A stretch of DNA of 27,604 bases from an uncultured Lachnospiraceae bacterium (GCA_910579615.1 CAJTUA010000009.1:1-27604); one strand, 5' to 3'; positions 17,286-26,072 are shown, numbered from the stretch's first letter. Notes: generated from the letters alone by a model not told the origin. Program-made: numbers and translations.

Positions 17286-17496
17286 GGTATAATGCCTTGC
17301 GGACATTATACCATGTTTTTCCACAAGGTTTCTGCGGGCTCCGCACAAGTTACGGCAAAGCTTGGAAAATCAGAGATTTTCCAAGCTCGCGTTGCTCGCG
17401 GCGGAACCAGGAAAGCCGAAGTGTCGGAAACAAAAGACATGTTTCCACACTTCGTTTTCCTGGTTCCTTGCTTTGCCTTCACGGACATTATACCAT
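17286..17496. repeat. palindrome cluster bounded by 15-bp direct repeats at the purB 3' end
   Basis: CGGACATTATACCAT occurs at 17300-17314 and again at 17482-17496, where it contains the purB stop codon. Around and between them are three inverted repeats: GGTATAATG/CATTATACC (17286-17294 and 17304-17312); a perfect 13-bp stem AGCTTGGAAAATC with a 3-base loop (17359-17387); and a long imperfect hairpin with arms 17403-17431 and 17441-17467 (GGAACCAGGAAA paired with TTTCCTGGTTCC-like sequence). The hairpins may terminate purB transcription. The flanking repeats suggest an inserted miniature element with a target duplication, or a duplication of the purB end. Confidence 0.7.
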
Positions 17497-18933
17497 AATC
17501 TCCGCCGTCATCCCCAGCAATTCCTTATTTCCGTCCAAAATTGGCTGAATCACTTCCGCGATAAATTCCTCGGTCTGTTCCTTCGCGCGCCCCGTATACT
17601 TTGCCGGATCCATTGACTTTTTCAGCTCTTCAAGGCTCATGTGGAACGTCGGATCCGCCGCAATCAACTCAAGCAGATTGTTCTCAAGACCGCGCTCCTT
17701 CACATTGCGCCCTGCTTCCATCGAGAGGGTGCGGATTTTCTCATGCAGCTCCTGGCGGTCACCGCCTGCTTTTACCGCATCCATCATGATATTCTCCGTC
17801 GCCATAAACGGAAGCTCTGCCATCAGGTGTTTCTCAATTACTTTCTCATAGACGACGAGCCCGTCTACCACATTCAGATAAAGGTCCAGGATGCCGTCCA
17901 CTGCAAGGAACGCCTCCGGCACGGAAAGCCGCTTGTTCGCAGAATCGTCGAGTGTGCGCTCAAACCACTGCGTCGCTGAGGTGACGGACGGGTTCAATGC
18001 ATCCACCATCACATAGCGGGCAAGCGAAGCAATCCGCTCACTGCGCATCGGATTGCGCTTGTACGCCATCGCCGACGAGCCAATCTGGGTCTTCTCAAAC
18101 GGCTCCTCAATCTCTTTTAAATGCTGCAGCAGACGGATATCATTCGAAAATTTGTGCGCGCTCGCCGCGATGCCTGCAAGCACATTGACAACCCGCGTGT
18201 CCACCTTTCTGGAATAGGTCTGCCCGGAAACTGCATAGCACGCCGCAAATCCCATTTTCTTTGCAATCATCTGATCCAGGCGCTTGATTTTTTCGTGGTC
18301 GCCCTCAAAAAGCTCAAGGAAACTCGCCTGGGTTCCGGTGGTTCCTTTCGAGCCTAACAGACACATAGAGTCAATGAGATAACACACATCGTCATAATCA
18401 AGCTTTAATTCCTGCAGCCACAGGCAGGCACGCTTGCCCACCGTCGTCGGCTGCGCCGGTTGGAAATGCGTGAACGCAAGTGTCGGAAGCGCCTTGTACT
18501 TTAAGGCAAATTTTGCCAATTCATTCATCACATTAAGCAGCTTCTTTTTCACAAGCTTAAGCCCCTCAGTCATCACAATAATGTCCGTATTGTCCCCGAC
18601 ATAGCAGGAGGTCGCACCGAGATGGATAATCCCCTTTGCCTTCGGGCACTGCACACCGTAGGCATACACATGGGACATAACGTCATGGCGTACAAGCTTC
18701 TCGCGCTCCTTCGCCACATCGTAATTGATATCGTCCTGATGCGCCTTTAATTCCTCAATCTGTTCCCCGGTCACCGGCAGCCCAAGCTCATGCTCCGCTT
18801 CCGCCAACGCAATCCATAGCTTCCTCCATGTCTTAAATTTCATGTCCGGCGAAAAAATATACTGCATCTCGCGGCTCGCATAGCGCTCCGACAGCGGGCT
18901 CACATATCGATTTTCACTCATGTTTCCTCTCAT
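17488..18933 (-). CDS. purB: adenylosuccinate lyase
   Basis: This enzyme removes fumarate from SAICAR and from adenylosuccinate, two steps of purine synthesis. The 481-residue length and architecture fit the fumarase/aspartase superfamily. Visible signatures are the HDVMSH region near 88, the TSCYVGDN region near 110, and the flexible catalytic signature loop GSSAMAYKRNPMRSE near 292. The first ATG (18931-18933) is supported by AGGAG 10 bases upstream, although an internal ATG four codons later (MSENRY) has GAGAGG near it. It follows purF after a 180-base spacer on the same strand, so the two may be co-transcribed. Its ribosome site sits in the loop of a GC hairpin. Confidence 0.97.
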   Translation of the reverse strand: MRGNMSENRYVSPLSERYASREMQYIFSPDMKFKTWRKLWIALAEAEHELGLPVTGEQIEELKAHQDDINYDVAKEREKLVRHDVMSHVYAYGVQCPKAKGIIHLGATSCYVGDNTDIIVMTEGLKLVKKKLLNVMNELAKFALKYKALPTLAFTHFQPAQPTTVGKRACLWLQELKLDYDDVCYLIDSMCLLGSKGTTGTQASFLELFEGDHEKIKRLDQMIAKKMGFAACYAVSGQTYSRKVDTRVVNVLAGIAASAHKFSNDIRLLQHLKEIEEPFEKTQIGSSAMAYKRNPMRSERIASLARYVMVDALNPSVTSATQWFERTLDDSANKRLSVPEAFLAVDGILDLYLNVVDGLVVYEKVIEKHLMAELPFMATENIMMDAVKAGGDRQELHEKIRTLSMEAGRNVKERGLENNLLELIAADPTFHMSLEELKKSMDPAKYTGRAKEQTEEFIAEVIQPILDGNKELLGMTAEIMV

Positions 18934-18936
18934 TCT

Positions 18937-18953
18937 GCCGCCCTCCTGGCGGC
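18937..18953 (-). promoter_or_regulatory. hairpin holding the purB ribosome binding site
   Basis: On the minus strand GCCGCC pairs with GGCGGC and the 5-base loop is AGGAG, the Shine-Dalgarno core. The ATG follows 3 bases after the stem. Such a stem next to the start codon could limit translation initiation. Confidence 0.6.
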
Positions 18954-19113
18954 TCTTACATAATCTCTTTTTCCGTTATTTCTGCTGTTTTAAGACAGTT
19001 CTTGAAACATTCTTCCAAATTGCCTTTTCACAATCCCATAAACTCCCGCACGGGGCAAGCAACCTTTGCGCCTGCTCCCAGATTTCCTGATAAAAGAAGC
19101 GCTCTTACCCCTT

Positions 19114-20556
19114 TTACATTATCCCCCGGATATCCTCCGTCGGCGGCTCTACCGGATAATCCCCGGTAAAGCAGGCGCGGCAGTAGCCATAACAATCCCC
19201 CTCCGTTATGCCGCCCAAAAGCTCGTGCAGCCTCCCTGCCGGAAGGTATCCGAGCGAATCCGCACCAATCATTTTGCAGACCTCATCCACCCCATGGCTG
19301 TGTGCAATCAGCTGTTCCTCATTCGGCACATCCGTACCGAAATAACACGGATGCAAAAACGGCGGGGAGCTGATGCGCACATGCACCTGTCTTGCTCCTG
19401 CCTCCCTCAGCATATTGACAATGCGCGCCGATGTCGTGCCGCGCACAATCGAGTCATCCACCATGACCACGCGTTTTCCCGCGACAACCTCGCGCAGCGC
19501 ATTGAGTTTAATCCGGACACTCGATTCGCGCATCGACTGCTTTGGCTTGATGAATGTGCGCCCGACATAATTGTTTTTGACGAACGCCACGCCGTATGGG
19601 ATACCCGTTTCCTGCGCAAAGCCCATCGCTGCCACATTGCCGGAATCCGGGACACCGACAACCAAATCCGCGTCCGCCGGATGCTCCTGCGCCAGAATCC
19701 GCCCCGCCATGATGCGCGACTGATATACGCTGACCCCGTCTAAGCGGCTGTCCGGCCTCGCAAAGTAGATATATTCAAAAATGCACCTCGCATGCTCCTT
19801 CTGGCAAAGACTTGTATCCGAGAGAATCCCGTCCCTTGTGATGGATACGACCTCGCCCGGCAGCACATCCCGCACATATTCCGCGTCCACCGCGTCAAGC
19901 GCACAGGTTTCCGAAGCAAAAAAGTAAGTATTGCCGCGTTTCCCGAGAATGAGCGGGCGGAAACCGAACGGGTCCCTCGCCCCAATCAGCTTTCGCGGGC
20001 TCATCACAATCAGCGAATATGCACCTTTAATTTTGCCCATTGCATTTTTTACCGCACTCTCGACATTGCCCACCTTCAGCCGCTCCCTCGCAATCAGGTA
20101 AGCAATGACCTCCGAGTCAATCGTTGTCTGGAAAATCGCCCCGGTGTACGCAAGCTCCTCCCGCAGCTTTAGCGCATTGACCAGATTTCCGTTGTGTGCC
20201 AGCCCTAACGTCCCCTTCACGTAGTTTAACACAAGCGGTTGGGTATTGGAAAGATTACTCGCCCCGGCCGTCGAATAGCGCACATGCCCGACACCAATAT
20301 CCCCCGGCAACGACGCAAGGCTTTCCTGTGTGAAGACCTCATTGACCAGACCCATTCCCTTGCAGGACTTCACAATCCCCTTTGGTCCGTTTGTGTCACA
20401 CACCGCAATCCCCGCACTTTCCTGTCCCCTGTGCTGCAATGCAAATAATCCGTAATAAATCGATGATGCCACTTCTCCCCCGTCGAAATCGTAGGCACCA
20501 AAGACACCGCACTCCTCATGTATCCCGTCTGCAATATACTCACTCGTTCTGCTCAT
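19114..20556 (-). CDS. purF: amidophosphoribosyltransferase
   Basis: This enzyme makes phosphoribosylamine from PRPP and glutamine, the first committed step of purine synthesis. Its 480 residues show a short propeptide (about 15 residues) followed by Cys16 in EECGVFGAYD, the catalytic N-terminal nucleophile of class II glutamine amidotransferases once exposed. RYSTAGASN and LAHNGNLVN lie in the glutaminase domain. The phosphoribosyltransferase domain has the PRPP loop VVMVDDSIVRGTTS near 355-370. Cysteines in ARCIFEY, PCYFG and YGYCRAC match the 4Fe-4S ligands known from the Bacillus-type enzyme. The ribosome site is weak (AAAGG, 13 bases away). It lies 78 bases after the aldo/keto reductase gene and before purB. 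Confidence 0.98.
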   Translation of the reverse strand: MSRTSEYIADGIHEECGVFGAYDFDGGEVASSIYYGLFALQHRGQESAGIAVCDTNGPKGIVKSCKGMGLVNEVFTQESLASLPGDIGVGHVRYSTAGASNLSNTQPLVLNYVKGTLGLAHNGNLVNALKLREELAYTGAIFQTTIDSEVIAYLIARERLKVGNVESAVKNAMGKIKGAYSLIVMSPRKLIGARDPFGFRPLILGKRGNTYFFASETCALDAVDAEYVRDVLPGEVVSITRDGILSDTSLCQKEHARCIFEYIYFARPDSRLDGVSVYQSRIMAGRILAQEHPADADLVVGVPDSGNVAAMGFAQETGIPYGVAFVKNNYVGRTFIKPKQSMRESSVRIKLNALREVVAGKRVVMVDDSIVRGTTSARIVNMLREAGARQVHVRISSPPFLHPCYFGTDVPNEEQLIAHSHGVDEVCKMIGADSLGYLPAGRLHELLGGITEGDCYGYCRACFTGDYPVEPPTEDIRGIM

Positions 20557-20634
20557 TCCAAACGTTCTGCCTTTCCTTGTTTGGATGCATCCGAAAAACG
20601 ATTTCCGGACACGCCCTGATAAATTTCCTGCCCC

Positions 20635-21759
20635 TTACAGCGATTCCATGCAGCTATGTACCTGCGCCAGATTGTCGCGGATTGAAATCGACTGTGGGCA
20701 TGCCTTTTCGCACGCACCGCATTTTTTGCACTGGTCCGCGCGGTTTTCCGGCTTCATCTCATGATAATAGTTCCACTTCGCCCCGCCTGCATTGCCGTAC
20801 ATCGCATAATTGTTCCAGATTGAGAAATTGCGCGGAATATCAACGCCGAACGGACATGGCATACAATAGCGGCAGTTCGTGCAGCCGTTCTTTACACGCG
20901 CCTTTACCGCAGCCACAACATCCTTCACAAGCTGCTGCTCCGCATCGGAGAGTGGCTCAAATTGGTCAAAGGTCTTTAAATTATCCGCCACCTGTTCCTC
21001 CGTGGACATACCACTTAAGACCACCTTGACATTTGGCATCGTGCCGACATAGCGCAGTGCCCAGGAGGCAAGCGACGCATCCGGGCGCTGGCTCCGGAAC
21101 ATGTTTGCGATATCATCCGCAAAGGTCGTAAGCGAACCGCCCTTGACCGGTTCCATAATGACAAGCGGCACACCAAGCTTTTCTGTCAGTTCGTAGCCCT
21201 TTAAGCCCGCCTGTACCTCCGTGTCCATATAATTTAACTGAATCTGGCAAAAATCCCATTTTCTGTCCGTAAGGATATGTTCAAATGCCCCATAATTATC
21301 GTGGAATGAAAAACCAAGATACTTTATTTTCCCCTCCGCTTTTTTCTTTTCCGCCCACTCCACAACACCAAGGCGTGACAAATCGTCATAGCGCCCGGCA
21401 TTCATCGCGTGCAGCAGGTAAAAATCAATGTAATCGGTCTGCAGGCGCGCAAGCTGCTCGTTAAAAATCCGCTCCGCATCCTCCACGCTGTTTACAAGCC
21501 ATGCCGGGAGTTTTGTCGCCAGGTAAAAGCTGCCGCGCGGGTATTTTTTTAATACCTTGCCGACGAACGGCTCACTCTTGCCGCCGTGGTACGGGTAGGC
21601 GGTATCGATGTAATTTACCCCCGCAGCAATCGCGGTATCCATCATTTTTTCCGCCCGTCCCTCGTCAATCTCCCCGTTTGGCATGGTCGGGAAGCGCATG
21701 CACCCGAATCCCAGCAATGAAGCAGAAACGCCAAGATTCTCCATTTTTCTGTATTCCAT
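20635..21759 (-). CDS. aldo/keto reductase with C-terminal 4Fe-4S ferredoxin domain
   Basis: Residues 1-270 of 374 form an aldo/keto reductase barrel, with NYIDTAYPYHGG (catalytic Asp and Tyr), LATKLP (Lys) and DFYLLHAMN (His). The C-terminal 100 residues carry CTNCRYCMPCPFGVDIP and a ferredoxin motif CKKCGACEKACPQSI, which binds a 4Fe-4S cluster. This fused form is common in anaerobic clostridia and presumably couples carbonyl reduction to ferredoxin-type electron flow; the substrate is unknown. AGGAGG lies 8 bases before the ATG. It precedes purF by 78 bases, which may reflect read-through rather than a shared pathway. Confidence 0.95.
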   Translation of the reverse strand: MEYRKMENLGVSASLLGFGCMRFPTMPNGEIDEGRAEKMMDTAIAAGVNYIDTAYPYHGGKSEPFVGKVLKKYPRGSFYLATKLPAWLVNSVEDAERIFNEQLARLQTDYIDFYLLHAMNAGRYDDLSRLGVVEWAEKKKAEGKIKYLGFSFHDNYGAFEHILTDRKWDFCQIQLNYMDTEVQAGLKGYELTEKLGVPLVIMEPVKGGSLTTFADDIANMFRSQRPDASLASWALRYVGTMPNVKVVLSGMSTEEQVADNLKTFDQFEPLSDAEQQLVKDVVAAVKARVKNGCTNCRYCMPCPFGVDIPRNFSIWNNYAMYGNAGGAKWNYYHEMKPENRADQCKKCGACEKACPQSISIRDNLAQVHSCMESL

Positions 21760-21778
21760 ATGAATGACCTCCTATTTA

Positions 21779-21904
21779 AAGTTCCGTATCTGCCCTCCCA
21801 GTACCTCTTCACGGCAGTGGGATTTCTCTACGCCCTGCTCCGATAAATCCCACGGGGTACTGTACGGGCACATACTGTTTTGAAGTTCCGTATCTGCCCT
21901 CCCA
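21779..21904. repeat. 22-bp direct repeats flanking a hairpin
   Basis: The 22-base sequence AAGTTCCGTATCTGCCCTCC plus CA occurs exactly at 21779-21800 and 21883-21904. Between the copies lies a palindrome: AGTACC (21800-21805) with GGTACT (21856-21861), and inside it GTGGGATTT (21817-21825) with AAATCCCAC (21845-21853). The element fills the gap between the histidine phosphatase gene and the aldo/keto reductase gene. Confidence 0.9.
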
Positions 21905-21907
21905 CCT

Positions 21908-22549
21908 TCATCTCTTAATTGCTGCACGCAGCAATTCCGGATGCCCCTCAAGATGTGCGTAATCGTTTACGGTCTCGACCGTAAACCACCCTCTTTCCTT
22001 GTTGTACTCCAAAACTGTCACGCTCGTATTTTCCAATGTCCTTGTCAGCGCCAGGCGGAAACGCTGTTCCATGTGCAGTACCCCCGCGAGGATAGCACGT
22101 ATGGTACCGCCGTGCGTCACGACCAGCGCATGCCCATGTCCGGACGCGGCAACCTTGCGCAAAAATGGGTACGCCCGGTCAAATACATCCTGTCCGCATT
22201 CACCGCCCGGAAATGCCAAATCCGCTTCAAGGCTTCTGCGCCGCTCCATAAATTCCCCAAAACGCGCGTCAATCTCACGGTCGGACAGTCCGGTCAGTTC
22301 CCCGAATTCGATTTCATTGACCGCCGCATCGCCCGGCTGCGGCGCAATCCCAAGTTCCTTTGCTAAAATATCCGCCGTCTGCACCGCGCGCAAAAGAGCA
22401 CTTGAATAGATGGCATCCACCGGTATCCGTTTTTGTGTGAATCGTTTTGCCAGAAGCCCCGCCTGGCACACGCCCTCTTGTGAGAGCTCCACATTCACGT
22501 TGCACAGCGGGCTGCTTTGTCTTGCATGCCGAACCAAATAAATCTTCAT
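21908..22549 (-). CDS. histidine phosphatase family protein (phosphoglycerate-mutase-like)
   Basis: This protein of 213 residues has the histidine phosphatase fold: VRHARQSS supplies the phospho-accepting His near residue 7, YSSALLRAVQTA the second basic cluster, EIEFGELTGLSDREID the acidic residue, and VVTHGGTIRAIL the second catalytic His. Related clostridial proteins include phosphoglycerate mutases and alpha-ribazole or sugar phosphatases; the substrate cannot be read. I chose the ATG at 22547-22549 because the family starts MKIYLVRHA and AAGGAGG lies upstream (13 bases, rather long). The ATG at 22588 would add 13 residues but has no ribosome site. Confidence 0.9.
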   Translation of the reverse strand: MKIYLVRHARQSSPLCNVNVELSQEGVCQAGLLAKRFTQKRIPVDAIYSSALLRAVQTADILAKELGIAPQPGDAAVNEIEFGELTGLSDREIDARFGEFMERRRSLEADLAFPGGECGQDVFDRAYPFLRKVAASGHGHALVVTHGGTIRAILAGVLHMEQRFRLALTRTLENTSVTVLEYNKERGWFTVETVNDYAHLEGHPELLRAAIKR

Positions 22550-22615
22550 TGCCGCAAAGCTTCCTCCTTCTTTAAAACTTACCTCCATCCGGAAAAATCA
22601 AATAAATCCCTGCTT

Positions 22616-22645
22616 ATCATACCATATTTCCTCCACCATTTGCAA
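22616..22645 (-). promoter_or_regulatory. promoter of the histidine phosphatase gene
   Basis: On the minus strand, TTGCAA (22640-22645) and TATGAT (22616-22621) are separated by 18 bases. Transcription would start about 17 bases before the upstream ATG, which favours the downstream start. Confidence 0.5.
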
Positions 22646-22758
22646 TCCTTTTGTTTTTCGAGTTCCTCCATTTTTTTAATTTCCTTTTTCTGAAAACATT
22701 TCTTTTTAAAAATGAATGTAAAAAAACAATAAACTTCGGAAAGAAATGCAAATTTGCT

Positions 22759-22788
22759 TGACATCCCCCCTGTTTTTTTAGTATGATA
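22759..22788 (+). promoter_or_regulatory. promoter of the citrate synthase gene
   Basis: TTGACA (22759-22764) and TATGAT (22783-22788) are separated by 18 bases. The expected start near 22795 gives a leader of about 85 bases that begins with the hairpin at 22806-22848. Confidence 0.8.
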
Positions 22789-22805
22789 GATATACAAAAA
22801 CTACC

Positions 22806-22849
22806 AAAGCATTGCACAAGCGCCATAACTTGACTTATGCAGTGCTTTT
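22806..22849 (+). promoter_or_regulatory. attenuator-like hairpin in the citrate synthase leader
   Basis: AAAGCATTGCACAAG (22806-22820) pairs with CTTATGCAGTGCTTT (22834-22848), with one G-U pair and a small bulge, and is followed by TCTTATC after a T4 run. It looks like a terminator placed about 10 bases after the start of transcription and 33 bases before the citrate synthase ATG. Confidence 0.6.
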
Positions 22850-22881
22850 CTTATCTATTTCAAAACAGGAGGTATCTGCCC

Positions 22882-24252
22882 ATGGTGGAAAACATTATCT
22901 TTGAAATTACCCCGCAAATTGACAAGCTCTCCCATATTTGCATGGAGCGCGACAAGATTGATGAGGAATTGTACAAAAATTTCGATGTAAAGCGCGGCCT
23001 GCGTGACCTGAACGGAAAAGGTGTTCTGGCAGGTCTTACAAACATTTCCGAAGTTTACGCAAAGCGGAAGGAAAACGGGCAGGAAATTCCCTGTGCAGGC
23101 GAGCTGTACTACCGCGGCTACAATGTGAAAGAACTTACAAAGGGCTTTCTTGACGAGGACCGTTTCGGTTTTGAGGAGGTTGCCTATCTTTTGCTCTTCG
23201 GCGAACTTCCTGGGGCGCAGGACCTTGCGGAATTTTGCACGGAGCTTGGGGAGCGCAGGCAGCTGCCGCAAAATTTTTTCCGCGATGTCATCATGAAGGC
23301 GCCTGCGGAAAACCTGATGATTTCACTTTCCAAAAGCATTCTGACGCTGTATTCTTACGACGATGCCGCGGAGGACACATCCTTTTCCAACGTAATGCGC
23401 CAATGCTTAAATCTGATTAGCCAGTTCCCGATGCTTGCGGTCTACAGCTACAACGCGTACAGCCACAGTGTTGGCAATTCCCTTTTCATTCACCAACCAA
23501 ATCCGGAGCTTTCCACTGCGGAGAATATCCTGACAATGCTGCGCCCAGACCAGTCCTACAGCAAAGTCGAGGCAAAAGTGCTTGACCTTGCGCTCATTCT
23601 ACATATGGAGCACGGCGGCGGCAACAATTCCTCCTTCACAACACGCGTTGTAACCTCCTCCGGCACCGACACATACTCTGTGATGGCAGCGGCGCTTGGC
23701 TCCTTAAAAGGTCCGCGCCACGGCGGAGCAAACATCAAGGTTATGCAGATGTTTGAAGATATGAAAAAGGAAGTAAAAGATTGGGGCAACGAGGGGCAGA
23801 TTGCCGATTACCTGCGCGGCATCCTAAACAAAGAAAAATTTGACAATGCCGGCTTAATCTACGGCATTGGGCATGCGGTCTACTCTATTTCTGACCCGCG
23901 CGCCGAAATCTTCAAGAAATTTGTCGCAGAACTTGCACATGCGAAGGGCAAAGATGATGAGTTCGGGCTCTATCAGACCGTTGAGCGCCTCGCGCCGGAG
24001 CTGATTGCCGGACAGCGCAAAATGTATAAAGGTGTCAATACCAACGTGGATTTTTACAGCGGTTTTGTATATCATATGCTTGGGCTTCCGGTCGAGCTCT
24101 ACACCCCGATGTTTGCGATTGCACGTATTGTCGGCTGGAGTGCGCACCGCTTGGAGGAGATTGTCTCGGCCGAGAAAATTATCCGCCCTGCGTATATCAA
24201 TGTGCATGAGCGCAGGGGGTATGTACCGATGAGCGAACGCCCGGAAATCTGA
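22882..24252 (+). CDS. gltA: citrate synthase
   Basis: This enzyme condenses acetyl-CoA and oxaloacetate to citrate, probably feeding 2-oxoglutarate and glutamate synthesis in an anaerobe. The 456-residue protein carries all three catalytic regions: LHMEHGGGNNSSFTTRV (first His), GIGHAVYSISDPRA (second His) and NVDFYSGFVYHMLG (Asp). The segment SLKGPRHGGAN is also conserved. The longer frame starting at 22837 was rejected because AGGAGG lies 10 bases before the ATG at 22882 and the extra 15 residues overlap the leader hairpin. It is the only plus-strand gene of the window and stands alone, with no aconitase or isocitrate dehydrogenase beside it. The symbol is by homology; citZ is an equivalent name. 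Confidence 0.97.
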   Translation: MVENIIFEITPQIDKLSHICMERDKIDEELYKNFDVKRGLRDLNGKGVLAGLTNISEVYAKRKENGQEIPCAGELYYRGYNVKELTKGFLDEDRFGFEEVAYLLLFGELPGAQDLAEFCTELGERRQLPQNFFRDVIMKAPAENLMISLSKSILTLYSYDDAAEDTSFSNVMRQCLNLISQFPMLAVYSYNAYSHSVGNSLFIHQPNPELSTAENILTMLRPDQSYSKVEAKVLDLALILHMEHGGGNNSSFTTRVVTSSGTDTYSVMAAALGSLKGPRHGGANIKVMQMFEDMKKEVKDWGNEGQIADYLRGILNKEKFDNAGLIYGIGHAVYSISDPRAEIFKKFVAELAHAKGKDDEFGLYQTVERLAPELIAGQRKMYKGVNTNVDFYSGFVYHMLGLPVELYTPMFAIARIVGWSAHRLEEIVSAEKIIRPAYINVHERRGYVPMSERPEI

Positions 24253-24288
24253 TTAAACGAACATAAGGGCATCACTAAAAAAGACAGT

Positions 24289-24335
24289 ACAAAATATAGC
24301 AGCTCCTGGTTTTACCGGAATCTGCTATATTTTGT
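24289..24335 (+). terminator. terminator hairpin after citrate synthase
   Basis: A perfect 14-bp stem (ACAAAATATAGCAG at 24289-24302 with its complement at 24322-24335) has a 19-base loop with some internal pairing. The T-rich right arm and A-rich left arm would allow termination, although no long T-run follows. It lies 37 bases past the stop codon. Confidence 0.7.
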
Positions 24336-24453
24336 GCCATATTTATCATATGCCGTTCTTATTTTATAACATTTTATACTATTTTTATATGTCATTTTTT
24401 TGCTTTGTCATGTTTTTATTCTATACCGTAACATTTACCCTGTCCGATACCTT

Positions 24454-25848
24454 CTATGAAACAATGTTCTTCACCCATGTCCTGCGCTGAATCAGCACAA
24501 ACCCAATGACTGCCTTAATCACATCCGCCATCACACAGCACAGGTACATCGGCAGGATTGGCATGGATGTGTAATGCGCCAACGAATAGGCAATCGGAAT
24601 GCTCACCACCCACACGAACACACTGTCAAACAGAAATGTAATAAATGTTTTCCCGCCGGAGCGCATGGTAAAATAAGACGCGTGGTTAAATGCGTTCAGC
24701 GGCATGACACATGCGGAAATCAAAAGCAGTCCCGTCGCAATCTGGCGAACCTCGTGCTCCGTATTATAAATGTGCGGGATAAACGGTGCCGCTGCCGCCA
24801 ATAACCCTCCAAGGACAAGGCAGCTTGCCACGGAAAAAACTATCATCTTGCGGTCGGTATCCACCGCCTTCCCCGTCTCGCCTGCGCCAAGCTGCTGTCC
24901 CACGATAATCGCGATGGCGCTGCCAAGCGAGAGAAAGACGACATTGAACAAATTGGAAACGGTCGAAAAAATATTGACCGCCGCTACGACATCCAATCCG
25001 CGCACCGAATAACACTGGTTCATCACAGCCATACCAAATGACCAGAGTCCCTCGTTGAAAAGCAGCGGAGTTCCGGTGATTGCGATTTTTTTCACGAGTA
25101 CCCCCGGCACACGCAGCGTGCGGTAAATCCCCCCAAAAATATCCGTGATGCGGTGCTTCCCATGAACGGAGTACAGGATAATCCCCATCTCCACGAAACG
25201 CGAAATAACGGTTGCAATCGCCGCTCCCGTCGCGCCCAGGCGCGGCGCACCGAATTTTCCAAAAATCAGGATATAGTTTAACACCAGATTGACGAACACG
25301 GCGGCAATGCCTGCCTTCATCGGAAGCTTTGTCTCCCCCGTATCGCGCAGGGTACTTGCATAGCTTTGTGCGATGGCATACGGCGGCAGCCCAATCAGCA
25401 TAACATACAGATAATTCTTCCCATAGCGGAGTGTTTCCCCGATATCCCTTGTCGTTGCTTCCTCATTCAGATACAGGGAAATCAGGGGCTCCCCTTTTGC
25501 CCAGAACAGCCCGATTGCCGCCACGGTCAGAACAGTACTTAAAAGCAGTTTAAAGCGGAACGCATTGCGCACTCCCTCCTTATCGCCGAGTCCGTGGTAC
25601 TGCGCCCCATAAATGGATGCCCCGGATACCCCGCCAAAAATCGTAATGTTAAACACCATAAATAACTGGTTCGCAATCGCAACCCCCGACATTTCTTCCG
25701 TGCCGATTCTGCCGACCATGATATTGTCGAGCAAGCTCACGAAATTCGTAAATCCGTTCTGTATAATCATTGGAAGTGATATTGCCAGTATCATCTTATA
25801 AAATGCCCTGTCCCCAATATATTTTTTCCATCTGCTTCCTTCCCGCAT
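24454..25848 (-). CDS. MATE-family efflux transporter
   Basis: This 464-residue membrane protein belongs to the MATE family of cation-coupled multidrug exporters. It has about 12 hydrophobic segments in two related halves. The first opens with FYKMILAISLPMIIQNGFTNFVSLLDNIMVG, where the NFVSLLDNIMVGRIG region is a typical MATE signature; the second half repeats the pattern (VAAVNIFSTVSNLFNVVFLSLGSAIAIIVGQQLGAG). The start at 25846-25848 was chosen because AGGGGGA lies 7 bases upstream, whereas the ATG at 25893 has no ribosome site and adds a basic, unconserved stretch. Substrates cannot be predicted. It stands alone under its own promoter. Confidence 0.95.
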   Translation of the reverse strand: MREGSRWKKYIGDRAFYKMILAISLPMIIQNGFTNFVSLLDNIMVGRIGTEEMSGVAIANQLFMVFNITIFGGVSGASIYGAQYHGLGDKEGVRNAFRFKLLLSTVLTVAAIGLFWAKGEPLISLYLNEEATTRDIGETLRYGKNYLYVMLIGLPPYAIAQSYASTLRDTGETKLPMKAGIAAVFVNLVLNYILIFGKFGAPRLGATGAAIATVISRFVEMGIILYSVHGKHRITDIFGGIYRTLRVPGVLVKKIAITGTPLLFNEGLWSFGMAVMNQCYSVRGLDVVAAVNIFSTVSNLFNVVFLSLGSAIAIIVGQQLGAGETGKAVDTDRKMIVFSVASCLVLGGLLAAAAPFIPHIYNTEHEVRQIATGLLLISACVMPLNAFNHASYFTMRSGGKTFITFLFDSVFVWVVSIPIAYSLAHYTSMPILPMYLCCVMADVIKAVIGFVLIQRRTWVKNIVS

Positions 25849-25982
25849 TGAACTTTCCCCCTTTTTTGCGTTTTTCCTATGATGATTTTGCATTTTGTTA
25901 CTTTTTTCTTATGACGTTTTGAAGCATCCTTTTGCATTTCCGAATATGTTTCGCCCATAATTCCTGATACAGCATGCTTACT

Positions 25983-26011
25983 ACCATATCGCTTTTTGCA
26001 AGCTTTGTCAA
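25983..26011 (-). promoter_or_regulatory. promoter of the MATE gene
   Basis: On the minus strand, TTGACA (26006-26011) and TATGGT (25983-25988) are separated by 17 bases. The implied leader is about 130 bases, with no clear structure. Confidence 0.7.
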
Positions 26012-26072
26012 GCATTTATTCCCAGAAAACACAACATAAAAAGGTGTTGTCTAAAAACAGCAAAAAATGTCG

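Noticed and set aside
22837..22881. upstream start giving a 471-residue citrate synthase
   Set aside because: The extra residues overlap the leader hairpin and lack a ribosome site, whereas AGGAGG precedes the ATG at 22882.
25791..26015. 74-codon minus-strand frame overlapping the MATE start
   Set aside because: Its ATG lies within the -35 region of the MATE promoter, so it would not be transcribed from it; the protein is low-complexity Lys-rich.
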